Positions 29,141 through 40,489 of a stretch of 64,000 bases of DNA are shown piece by piece. The position numbers and the translations under genes were made by a program. The stretch's first letter is position 1. The number at the start of each line of letters is the position of its first letter. The stretch comes from Misgurnus anguillicaudatus (lineage: Eukaryota; Chordata; Actinopteri; Cypriniformes; Cobitidae), in NCBI RefSeq assembly GCF_027580225.2, contig NC_073340.2, positions 20,406,001 to 20,470,000 on the forward strand. The letters run 5' to 3'. The notes under the pieces were generated by a model, which worked only from the letters and a program-made list of their open reading frames with translations, did no database searches and was not told where the DNA came from.

Positions 29141-31160
29141 TGGGGCTGAACGATACATCGAATTTTCATCGTCATCGCGATATGAACTCACGCGATGAAC
29201 ACATCCGAACAGACAGCCTTGACGCGATGAATGAAGGGACAACGGTACGCGCATGTAATAAACTTTTGACCTATCAGGTTTAGTCCTGAAGACATGGTTT
29301 GCGCGTTCATGCTATTAGGCCAATCAGGGGAACCCCCAAGTCAGGCTCACATTGATTTGTGAGGTGTCAGTTGCGACGCTGTGCCCAGGCACGTGCACAC
29401 ATAGACACCAAAGGGGGCTTGGGCACCTGCCCTTTTTATTCCTGGAGAAAAAGTGCCCCTTTTTCTGGGGTGCTTTTTTTTTTTTTTTAAATAATATGAT
29501 CTTTATTCATATAACAACTGATGTCTGTCTGTTTCTTGTGTTTTTTACTTGTTACTTATTTAATTTACCATGAATTTATTCAGGAATCATTTAAATGAGA
29601 TTTAAACTCTTATAAAAAGAAAAATAGCGCTATTTGTGGTACACAAACGGTTAACGATGAGTCCCGCCTCCAAAACTCACATCGCTAATATGATTGGCTT
29701 TACCTTTCCTAAGTCCCGCCTCTCTAACGTACTTCGCTTTATGATTGGTCTTGTCTCTACTCGTGTATGCTGCATTCGCGCTTGTAAGAAGCGCCAAATC
29801 TCAGCCTGAACGAGACGCGATGTGAATGATTGCAGGCAGCTACCGGTAAGTGTGTGAGGAGGAAAGCATTCTTATATTAACACTTTTATGCACAAAATAT
29901 GGGACACGTTGTTACACATAACGATTCAGGGACATTGTTTTCCACGACAATCCCATATTAACCTGAAGAGTTGCAAACTTGCAACAGTGTAGTGTATGTA
30001 GTTTAAACAGACTGCTCATAAAATAAGAAAGGACAAACAATAAAATAATTGCTAACTACAGTAGTAAGCTTTTTTGTTTGCGTTTTTTGTAATGGCTGTT
30101 AAATAAGTAGCCTATAATGTGTTTAACTGGAGTGATGTAGTAGATTGGGGAGAAATCTAATGTTTCAGTACTTTACTAACTTCTGAATTTTTACTGACCA
30201 ACAAATAAAATATCACCAACAAGTAAAATATAAAATAGGCCTAATCTATATTTGTTGTTTCTGACATGTGTAACCCTAATAAATATGAAACCTAAGATTA
30301 AAGGTGCCAAAGGATGTGTTGCCATAATATGTTAAATTGTTCTTTGACAAAGAAGGCACTTTATTAAGTGCAAAAATTATACAGAAACGTTTTTACATGT
30401 CTATTTACAAGCCTAGAATTTGTCATTTGAATGAAATGGTCTATTTTTGCCCTATTTGAAAGGGTCATGATGAATAATAATGTTGACCTCTGCTCTGATG
30501 CTAATGCCAGATGCTCACATTAGTAAACAGACCTTATATTTGGAGCCCTTATCAGACAAAAATACAGATTTTGATTAACAACTAATTGCAAACTAATAGA
30601 ACTTCAACGCTAGCATATAGCATTTATTGGCATGTAGCACTACTCAGCAGTCACAATTTTGTTTTTAGCATTTTAACAAATTTGTAATTAATCTGTAATT
30701 TAATGTTTTCAAAACATGCACATTGTGTAATGGTTTCCTTTGCTGCTCTATAAACCTAGAATACTAAGGAGAACATGGTTTCTGTGTGAACTGATTATTT
30801 TGTAGAAATCTTTTGAAAATGAAACAATTGCGTGAGTTTGAGGAAGATAAAATAAAAACTTTTTAAATAAATTTTAAGGAAGTCAGAATTGCGTTAATAT
30901 ATATACTTTTTTGTTTAAAAAAGGAAAAAAATACATAATTATGAGAAGTGCCCTTTATTTCACTTGAGCCCCTGCCCCTCAAAATGTCTGTGCACGTCCC
31001 TGGCTGTGCCTGTTAGCAAAAACGACGGCGGAGGAAGGAGAGAAGAGTGAGGAAAATGTGTTGTCAGACGAAGACTTTGTGGTGAAAAGGAACAGCACTT
31101 CAGCTATATCATGGAATTATTTTGGATTTAGGAGAGATGACGCCGCAAACACAGGTACTG
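29141..31160 (+). pseudogene. 5' fragment of a BED-finger hAT transposase, interrupted
   Basis: A GGGCTGAACGATACATCG-type hAT terminus (29145) is followed by unique element sequence. After a 1.6-kb insertion comes a short frame (about 31013-31155) reading SDEDFVVKRNSTSAISWNYF, GFRRDDAANTG. The pattern KRNSTSxxWNYFGF is the start of the BED zinc finger in ZBED-like hAT transposases. It then meets a donor-like ACAG|GTACTG. The zinc-binding half, the catalytic domain and the 3' terminus are absent. The frame is further separated from its 5' part by the hAT at 29386-31002. It is a non-functional relic. Confidence 0.7.
29386..31002. mobile_element. Non-autonomous hAT element nested in an older hAT, exact 8-bp TSD
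   Basis: The left end CAGGCACGTGCACACATAGA and the right end, inverted, CAGGGACGTGCACAGACATT. GCTGTGCC is duplicated exactly at 29378-29385 and 31003-31010. It is 1,617 bp with no transposase frame. Removing it rejoins the BED-finger fragment with its upstream part. Confidence 0.9.
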
Positions 31161-31450
31161 TGGAAGCGGTGATTGACATATTGCGTCTATTGCATGCTCA
31201 AGTTCATTATTTCAAATGTAGGCGCACAGTATGTGCGCTCTGAAAGCGTCGCAGTCACACACGGTGCGACGCACTTGTTTTTTCCAGGCTTTTCAAAAAC
31301 ATTTTAACTTTTCAGAATGACACAAGCGCATCGTGCAGGTCATGTGACAATAACCTACGTGTCTAGCGTTTTCCACGCGTTTTTAGGCGCGACATGTGAA
31401 TGGCCCCTAAAACATGAAAAAATATTTATGGCAACACACTTTGTTATAAC
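31161..31450. other. Likely remainder of the hAT relic, unassigned
   Basis: GC-richer than its surroundings (GCGTCGCAGTCACACACGGTGCGACGCAC). No intact frame and no clear end. Confidence 0.35.
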
Positions 31451-31655
31451 TAATCACATATTTGAAAACTACAATACTAATTTCTTGTTAGAAATGCAAT
31501 TTAAATGTGTAAAATGTGAAAATATACATTTATTTATACTAAATTTGTGCTCCAGCCGCTTTCTTGGCCGCCATTTTATTTTTTTAAACTCGACCAGGCT
31601 CGACCAATCACATTCCCCATGCGCACACGCATAGAATTGTGGGACAAGATCTCAG
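31451..31655. repeat. Dispersed repeat, inverted partner at about 38585-38755
   Basis: Blocks AACTACAATACTAATTTCT, CCATTTTATTTTTTTAAACT, CGACCAGGCTCGACCAATCA and ATAGAATTGTGGGAC occur in reverse complement at about 38755-38590. The two copies are about 7 kb apart in opposite orientation. Confidence 0.7.
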
Positions 31656-31753
31656 GGTTCAGGAAGTAAACCTTACATTGGATTCAGACATGCCTTCCTG
31701 CCTTGGAATGCTGCCGAAAAAGGCACCAATTTAGAGTTTTCAGACGCAGCCTA

Positions 31754-32107
31754 GGTGTTTCTCAATGTCAAGGAAGGATCCTCGGAAGCCAGAATTTCGA
31801 GAATGTGACATCCGTCGAAGGACTGTTCCAATGTCGAGGATCCTCTGAATTTCTGAGTCCTTTGTTCGAAAAATATCCCATATACAGAAAAGGATGCATA
31901 TGTGTAGCCTTCGGCCTCACAAATCACCCACAATCCTATGCGCGCAGCGCCAAAAGCACACCTTTTCACTGACGCAATCACGTACCCTTGCTAGCCTGTT
32001 CCATTTACTTGTTCTCCGAATGCTAAACTGGAGCCTCGCCTAGCCTCTGAAGGAGTGACTTGGAAGGACCAGTCCTGACAAGGAAGTATCCTTGACATTG
32101 AGAAACA
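31754..32107. mobile_element. MITE with GGTGTTTCTCAATGTCAAGG ends
   Basis: The left GGTGTTTCTCAATGTCAAGG and the right CCTTGACATTGAGAAACACC are perfect inverses over 20 bases, flanked by TA on both sides. The interior has repeated AAGGATCCTCGGAAG and TCGAGGATCCTCTGAAT blocks. The TA flank fits a Tc1/mariner-like or similar target, but the superfamily is not certain. Confidence 0.8.
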
Positions 32108-32542
32108 CCTACGGCATCAACGAAAGAGATACTAGGCTTGTTCGACTTCATTCGACACTGCAAGAACTGACAGGCGGATAACGTAAAAGTACCGCGAGAA
32201 CGTTTCGAGAAATAATAGTAAGTCTAATTTTGTCTTTCTCTCTTGGTACTTTGAGTTCATCCGTCTGTCAGTTCTAGGGGCCCCGCATTAAGTCAAACAA
32301 GCCTAATGTTTTAAGGGGATGGCGAAGTTAATGTGTGTTCAACTTCAACCAGCGCTGCTCTCATGGTAGTCTGATGTCATCCATCCTAAATAATAAAAAA
32401 AACTTCATGAAAAAATTATTTATAATAAACACTGCAATTCTCAACAACAACAAAAAAAATTGTCATTATTTGATTTCATGGTGACTTTAAAATATTAATG
32501 GCAGGTCCTTTGATATGTCACATTCAAATGTTCGTGGTGTCT

Positions 32543-32875
32543 TTAAAGGGACATTTCACCCATTTGCATTAAACTTTGTATCATTAGAACCCCAGTCATG
32601 TTTTTGAATGGTCGTGCATCATTTTCACAGTTGCCACTAAGACAGGAGAAATACAGATTTCAGTGTTGCACTTCCTTCTTTCAATGATGTAAAAATCATC
32701 ATTTTGCGTCATTGAAAGCAGGAAGTCCAATATCTTTGTTGAGGGGGTGAGACAACAAACACCCCTTTTCTCCGTCAAATAGGCACCAAATTCTAAATGC
32801 ATGTTACATTTCGACTACAAATATGACCTACTTTCAATAAAGACGAATGTTTCTACGGGTGAAATGCTCATTTAA
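32543..32875. mobile_element. TTAA-type MITE, family C
   Basis: TTAA then AGGGACATTTCACCCATTTG on the left; CTACGGGTGAAATGCTCATTTAA on the right is its diverged inverse. The right TTAA (32872-32875) is shared with the next element. Confidence 0.75.
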
Positions 32876-33288
32876 AGTCCCTGTAAAGTCAATCCTATAA
32901 TGTTAGAAATTTATTGCTGAAACATGCCACAAAACTGTGTAGTACTGTGTGACAGAGGCGGATCATTAAAGAGCTTTTTGCCATTTCTTAGTTTAGTATT
33001 CGGTAGCCGCCGGGCTTAAAAAGGTGGCTTGATGATGCACTTGGCCCCGCCCCTAACCAGAAGCAAGCATCCATTCAGATTGTAGCTGTATTTGAAAGTT
33101 GAGAGACACTGCAGCTTTCCAGCGAGTGGGTGTGGTTTCAGCACAGACAGTGGACACGCCCCCATCGCTTGAGAGCAGAGAATGCTGCCAAGAGTCCAAG
33201 ATTTTGATAACTCATTTTATTTACGTGGTGTTTTCCCCATAATTTAAATTTGTTTTGTAAACACATTTCATAATCCGACTTTACAGGA
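32872..33288. mobile_element. TTAA-type MITE, family D, abutting family C
   Basis: It starts TTAAAGTCCCTGTAAAGTCA and has an inverted CCGACTTTACAGG near 33273-33286. The right terminus is eroded, so a second TTAA is not clear. The interior includes GGTGGCTTGATGATGCAC and CCCCGCCCCTAACC. Confidence 0.6.
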
Positions 33289-35254
33289 GAATGAATAGGT
33301 TTTTATGCAGGTGCATTTACCATCTTTGTGATTTATTTCTCCAACATGTCTCTTATTGTTTGGAAAATCAAAACGGATTACTTTCAGATGGTTTAAAGAG
33401 GGCATGGGAGCAGTGAAGAACTACAGGTTCGAGGAGAAGGGCAGGAAATGGGCAGTGAGAAGTTGGCACACACAGTGGAAATAATAGTACATGTGTTTCA
33501 GCCCATATCACAGGACAAGCATTGAGGAAAATGATAATAGGAGTAGATGAAAGAGTGTAGTCTCAAGGGAGCGCCGGGTAGTGGTTGAAGTGTACACGAA
33601 GGTTTTACCACTTGACTTGATGAGGTCACAGTTCAAAAAGTAAAGTTAAAAAACGTGCCTGTATTAACCTCGCCACTTCCACTGAGAGGAAGAGGAAAAA
33701 CACAGAGACTTTGTCACTTTTAAACCATCTGACTTCACTTGAACTTCAGATGCTGCGTGAGACGACGAGAAAGGTCATGGGGTCTCTGAAACGGGGAAAG
33801 GATGGAGTGTTAGAGGAAGTAATATAGAGGGGCCAAAAACAACCTTTTAAGTATTTTCACAGGTGTAACGTCACCCAAAGCTGTCCAGTGGCAGATGTAT
33901 CCAAACAGCTGCAAGGCTTTGGGGCATTGTGAGCATATTCTGGGTTTGACATCAGTCTGTTTACAATACTTTACTGCTCACTCATCATCTCTTTATATGA
34001 GATACAGTCTAAGTATACACAATGTCAGCTTCGATACAGCAATGCTAATACGTAACCTGTAAGTCTGTTTTCTTTTAGATTGAATATTTCAACTGCAAGT
34101 TATATATGTGTCCAAATCTTATTTTATCTTTGATGGGAAATGCTCAACAAAAGACCTTTAAATGTGGCATCATTGTACTTTTACTAATTGGGTTTAAAAA
34201 AAACTGTGTTTGTTCTTTGTGACTTATGTTTTATTTATAAACATTGTCTGATGATCATCTAAGGTTGAGGGCTGTTTTCTTTAGTCATATGGTAGTAATG
34301 ATAAAATGTTTGGGGTCACTAAATTGCAACCTTTTCCAGAACCTGATCTGGATATTAGCCTAATTGTACCATATGCATGATCTGTTATTTATTTTTTGTA
34401 GATTCATCAGTTTGCCCCCACACTATGATTTATTGGTGTTCCTAGTAGCAGAATACAGACTTTTCATTCCCTTTTCCTATTCGTATACATGGCTCCAAGA
34501 ATGGGTGAAGGCATGATTTGGAAGTGAACAGGACTTTTTGTATTGCATTTGTGCTGTTATACAATGTAGCTTACAGTGCATTAAAGTTGTACATTTTAGT
34601 ATAAGTGTTCACTGGGAATCACACTTTCAAAATACAGTGTGTACCCCAGCTGTCACTGGGGCAGTACCCTTTCAAAAAGTACAGCTTTGCACCTAAATAG
34701 TTCATATAAGTACCTCAAAGGTAGAGGTGAGCGGGACACAAACTAACGTGGGGTTAATTGTAATACGACTACTTTACATATTTGTACAATGCTGAGCAAT
34801 CTGTGCTTTTGGTGTTTTTCGTTTACTGCCAGAAGATGATCTCCTGTGTATTTGTGAAAGGTTTTGATGTGTTTTTGTTAAGATATTGAACGAAGAGTGT
34901 TTTGGAGGCATGGAAGTAAATTTCTTCATCTTCATGTTTTTTTGAATTTCTGAGTTGGGTGTGTAAGTCACCAAATCCAACCTTATAATATTTCATCATT
35001 GTTTTGTTACATAAAACATAACACTGTTTCAAAACATGTCAGCAACTCCTAGTAACTAATAGCTGGGATTGAACACTTTTTTTACACAGCGGGGTTAGTT
35101 GTACAATTAAGCCTCAGGTACAATGATAATAAAATGAAAACAATTGGTTTTACAATGATTTGAACAATGATTTGAAGCAGAGATGTGTGTTGATTGTGTA
35201 AAAAAATGATTAATTTAACTTAAATATTTTTTAATGATAAAGCCAAAAAGCATT
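33289..35254. other. Intergenic, no gene seen
   Basis: Mostly unique AT-rich sequence, with a GGGGCAGTACCCTTTC fragment near 34655 belonging to the family at 10075-10232. Open frames near 34774-35032 are short and unlike any family I know. Confidence 0.4.
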
Positions 35255-36529
35255 AGCCCTGCTAACAGGGAACGTTCCTGTAACTTTGGCTAACGTTCTC
35301 TAAAGGTTCTCCTAAAGTTATCCAAAACCGTTCTTGCAATAACATTAGTAGAACATTTCTCTAACGCTATCTGCAATTAATAAACGTCCTTAAAACGTTA
35401 GCATTAGAAACATTATAATTGCATTGTTAGCAGAACGTTCTACACACCCTTGAAAATGTTACCATTGTGTATGTAATGTAACGTTCTTAAAACAGTAGCA
35501 TTGCAAACGTTATAATTGCATACACTGTAAAATGTAATAGCTGAGCTTACTAAAAAGATTAAGTAAACTTAACTTATTTAATTAAGTTTGTTAACCTTAC
35601 TTAGTTTAACTAAGTAATCCCAACTTTTTTCTATGCAAACTCAAGTCAACTTGATTAAACTTAACAGATTAATTTAGCCCAACTTAAAATTTCAAGTATT
35701 TTCAAAAAGGATGACTGCACAGTAGGTGGCAGTAATGCTCCCAAGGAGTAAGTGGTGGCTTAACTGAGTGGTTAACTGAAGAAGACGACAACAGCACATG
35801 GTCGGATAAGAGCATGAGGAGGTAAGTTTGTGCTTATATATCATTTTTATTTTTTAATTGCTACGTTTTTATCGCAATATTACAATCACAGTTTGTAAAC
35901 AGTAATATTTTGTCGGTAATAATAAAACTGATGCATGTTATTTGATCACAATTAGCAATGCAACAACTGCTAATCATGTGTGTTTAAAGATAAACTTCGT
36001 TCAACAGACATAAGTAACTAATATGCAGAGGTAGATTGAGTAAAAATGTAATTATATAAAAAGTTAGTTAAAGTTAAGCCTTATAGTAATAACTGCTTAA
36101 GTAAAAGTAAAAGTATGCAATGGAAAAACTGCTTAAGTAGTGAGTTTATAATTCGTGTTGGTGTGGTTTATAATAATAAACTACATGAAAATGCTTAGAA
36201 CTGCTTATAAAAGGTAAAATAGCACATTTAAATTAGGTGCTTTCAAAATTGTTACTCAAGTCAATGTAATGCAGTAAGCATGTTTCTACCCACCTCTGGA
36301 GAAAAAACATTAATAATTTCATACCTTAAAATGCCAAGTTATGTTAAATAAGAGATGTGCTGTATAAAAAGTTTTAAGTTTATAGAGTGAATGCTAAAAA
36401 TTTTGTTTTTACAATTGCTTTTTAGTATCTATCAATCAATATACTATGTTAATTGTATATTATTATTATTTAGCAGGAGCTTGTTTCTTTGAAGAGAGTG
36501 CATACCCTTCATGGAAAGTCAGGTAATTA

Positions 36530-38036
36530 CAGTGGTGGACAGTAACGAAGTAAATGTAATTCGTTACTGTACTTAAGTAGTTTTTTCGTGTATCTGTACT
36601 TTACTCAAGTACTTTTATTTTGGGAGACTTTTACTTTTACTTTACTACATTTTAAAGTCAAATATCTTACTTTTTACTCCACTACATTTTAAAAAATTGG
36701 TCGTTCCTTTTTATTTATCAGTGAATAAAAAACGTAACTGGGCAAACTAAAGCTGCACAATAAAACTAAGATGCACACGTGATGCGTCAAACCACCAATC
36801 AGGGTACAGCATGCGCTTGAACTTGTTTTGGTTGCCGCGCTGTTTCACGTAAGCTACGCGAGTCACACGAGTGCAGCAGCCAGCCAATGCATCGTTTGGA
36901 GAATGAAACTGCATTCAAAAACAACGGAGGAGATAACTTAACTGACCCGTCACAACAACAATGGCCTTATTTACGCGAGTTTTTTTAAGTCCTTGAATAA
37001 AAGAACGAGTCCTTCGTGTCTTCTCTGCCTGCCTTGAAACTGTGCTATTTCGTTTTAAAAGAATACTCTTTCAAATCTAAGGAAACGCGTAGAGGTAAGC
37101 CATTTTTATTCTGGTTATATTTTTAAATGAGCAATCTTAACAGTAGCTTGCAGAAAACTGTTAATTGTGTTGCTAAAATATATACGACGTTATCATGAAT
37201 GAACTTTAAGCTATGCAGGCTGAAGCTATTTTTAGCCGTATAGTTAGCTGTTTCACTTAAGTTCATTGTATTTGAAGCTCAGTGCTCTGTTATTTTGAAA
37301 TGACAATTAATCACTATTAACACTGTTGTAAAATATAAATGACATTTTGACTAGCCATGCAGTGTATGATGCTTAAACAGGCAGGTGGATTGGAGTGCTC
37401 CCTAGATTGTTATTAATATTTTCAAAAGTTTTGCTTCCAAAATATATAAATACATTTAATTATGTATTACAATATACATATGACATGCTAAAGCACATGA
37501 AATGTTTCTGAAATTATATTCTGTAAGGTTTGTTTTATTTGTCAAAGAAAGGGAGACTGATTTCTAGATAACGTTATGTATTTAATGTTTTGAAAACTAT
37601 TGTGAACCTGTGCTTAAGTCAAGTTTTTATTACACTTAAACTGATAAATTATTTAACAAATAAATCTTGAAATGAGACTTACTGCTCTCAAATCCTGTTA
37701 TTTCATTTGGTGCTAAAGGAAATTTTTTGTTTTTAAGGTTTTAGGCTTATGATAATTTAAATAGACATCAGTGTCTGATTTATTAATGTCCTTTTATTAA
37801 TTGATTGGTTAGCCAAGAGAGTTATTTCACATAATTTGAGTTTTGTGACAAAAATGATACGGCCATAATAAATCACCATACTTTTGTACTTAAGTACATT
37901 TTGAGGCAGATACTTTTGTACTTTTACTCAAGTAAAAATTTTAAGCAAGTACTTCTACTTTTACTTGAGTAATATTTTACCCTGGGTATCTTTACTTTTA
38001 CTCAAGTACACGATTTGTGTAATTCGTCCACCACTG
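36530..38036. mobile_element. Non-autonomous hAT, 1.5 kb, exact 8-bp TSD
   Basis: It starts CAGTGGTGGACAGTAACGAA and ends with the inverse of CAGTGGTGGACGAATTACAC. GGTAATTA is duplicated at 36522-36529 and 38037-38044. The subterminal regions are rich in ACTTTTACTCAAGTA-type repeats. The site hit was AAGTCAG|GTAATTA, a splice-donor-like sequence in the host element. Confidence 0.92.
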
Positions 38037-38361
38037 GGTAATTAACACACATTTTATTTAGGGCATGTCAAAACTTTTTAAATCTTGATATGTTGTTTCT
38101 TTTGTTATCCTTCTTTCATATAGTAACGTTACTGTGGAGTACAACCAAGTCGCAAGCAAAAACCTTAAGCAAGAATTGTTCTCATCCCTTGCTAAACATT
38201 GTTTTTGAAGATTTTGAATGAAAGAAAAGTTTAAAAGCTCTCTTGAGTATCTAATAGTAAGTATTTTTGTTTGTTTGTTTTAAATAGTTTAAGTCCATTT
38301 GCTAACTTTTAAGTAATCTGTTCCCACTGTTGATCTCAATGTTTTATGTATTATTTGTCAG

Positions 38362-39858
38362 AACATCACTGATTTCACTGCTCGGTGGACGGTAGTTCTC
38401 CGTGGTCTTGCTATCCTTCTTGCGGAAGACACTACAGACTTCCTGAAAACAAACATGGTTAGTATTCTTCTTGTTTAATCAATATGAGATGTCCTAATTT
38501 TTGTGTTAGCATTTAATTAGCATTTTTTAAAGAAATAATGTGTAAATAGAAGATAATTAAAGGCACCAAGGCACATCCTTTTGTCCCACAATTTTATGCG
38601 TGAGCATGCTCAGGATTGGTCGAGCCTGGTTGAGTTCGATAAAATAAAATGGTGGGCAAGAAAGCAACTGATCACACATTTAGTGTACATAAAGTAATAT
38701 TTTCACTTTTGGTTGCATTTCTAGCGAGAAATTTGTATTGTAGTTTGAAACTCTTTCCCCGCCATTGAGTTATTCCGTCAATTAAGAGAATCAATAACTT
38801 CTGATAAATGCTGTGAATAAATGAAAACATAATTTATTTGCCAGGTAAAGGTTTTATGCCAATTACATAACCAATTCAAATTCATTATAAAGAAAGCAAA
38901 ACATCAAATATTCAAAGATCAGTCTGAGATGTATACCTGACAGTAGCGAAATACATCAACACGACACTATGGGTTTTGGTTTATCGCATTATGAGTGAAC
39001 AAAGCTTAATACAGGTGTTAACAGTGTGTAAACCGTTTTGAGCTGTCCACTTTCGACTACATTCAGATGTATTCAAAACAGATTAGAACCGCTTAAACAC
39101 GCTGTAACCCGTATGCTGGAAATAAATTTGACAGGTACAGTTTAATAATACACAAAATTAAATCAAATGTCTTTTAATAACATATGATGTTATAGTTACA
39201 AATTATTAAACCAAATAGTGTGTTTGTGACATTTGAACGTCTTGTCTTAAAACTGAAAATAAACAGGTTTTCCTGTATTTGTTAAAAATAAGCTAATAAA
39301 ATAGTTCAAATAAATATTTAATGTTGCTTACCTTATGAGTAAAATAGCCACATAATAAATGGGATAATGCACAGACAGCAGGTTGTTATCATGAAATAAG
39401 CCCCTTCAGTTTGATACAAGTCCCTCTGCTTGACACAGAGTCCTGATCACACTGTTGGGGCTTATTTCTGGAAAAACAACCTGCTGCCTATACAATATAC
39501 CTTACCTATAGAAGAGTTTTCTAACAAGATATTATTAATTAAATATGTTTCAAGGATGTTTTTGCACCACCAGGAAAGAAGCTTTTGCTGAAAGGTCCAA
39601 ATTATTATTGGCAATTCCAACCGAAGCACTGTTACAAATTTAAGTGTCACTTCAAAAACTAGTAACATCACCTTGAACAGTTTACATTTTTAAATGACAA
39701 ATCCACTTTGCATTTGTATTATGAGAATGTATATTAATATTGCGTTTCTATCTTATTAGGACTGTGATGGTGACCCACCTCAACTATCAATAGGAATTCT
39801 CAGTCTGGTGCCGGAGGACAGACATTTCTCCACATGGTTTACAGAAATTATTTGGTAG
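38362..39858 (+). pseudogene. Two-exon coding remnant inside the 5.4-kb element
   Basis: Exon 38362-38457 follows TTATTTGTCAG and precedes GTTAGT. It codes 32 residues with the core RWTVVLRGLAILLAEDTTDF. Exon 39760-39858 follows TATCTTATTAG, codes PPQLSIGILSLVPEDRHFST then WFTEIIW and stops. Both are phase 0 and join in frame. The LRGLxxxLxED...SIGILxxVPED pattern resembles the C-terminal part of uncharacterised, SAMD3-like repeat-borne proteins found in many copies in fish. That recognition is from memory and tentative. The N-terminal part is not found and the intron holds an unrelated repeat, so it is probably a relic. Confidence 0.5.
38585..38810. repeat. Dispersed repeats in the intron of the element remnant
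   Basis: The part to 38755 is the inverse of 31451-31655. From 38752 the CTCTTTCCCCGCCATTGAGT stretch matches the end of the family at 36-672 and 57259-57475. Confidence 0.6.
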
Positions 39859-40425
39859 GGTGTCACAGCCATGGATGGACTTGCCATGTGTTTAGTTTTT
39901 GGACTGATCATTGTTTTAAATATGGAGTACCTCTTCACAGCTTATTTTGAGTTGATTCACAGGGTTTTTCTTTCCCTGGGGCACAAATCACTAAAGTCAA
40001 AACTGCCATCACTACAAAACATACTAATGTGAAGTAGTGTGTTTTGTGTGAAACAAGTCCGTGTTACTGTAGATCTGTTGCATTTTGGGTTTTATATTTT
40101 TCGTAAACCTGGATACAAGTTCCAGAAAAACTCAACTTTAATTGCTGCAAAACTTTGATGTTTTAGTTAAGCTGTATTTTGCGTGTTTCTGATGGCAGAA
40201 ACAAGATTGTTACTGTAGGTCTGTTGATGCAATTTGTGATTTTTTTATCAGTCACATGACAACCTGGATACAAAACCAAAACTGCAGTCACTAAAAAAAC
40301 TTGTTTTGAATTTGTTTGTCAAGGTGTGTTCATTGTGTTTGTAATAACAGAAACAAGACTGTCTTAGGTCTATTGTTGCATTTTGGGTATCCAGATTGAT
40401 GGGTGACTGAACACAAACCCCTTTC

Positions 40426-40426
<1 letters not shown>

Positions 40427-40486
<60 letters not shown>
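40427..40486. repeat. (TG)n microsatellite
   Basis: A pure TG run of about 60 bases. Poly-His/Thr frames on the other strand are artefacts. Confidence 0.97.
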
Positions 40487-40489
<3 letters not shown>

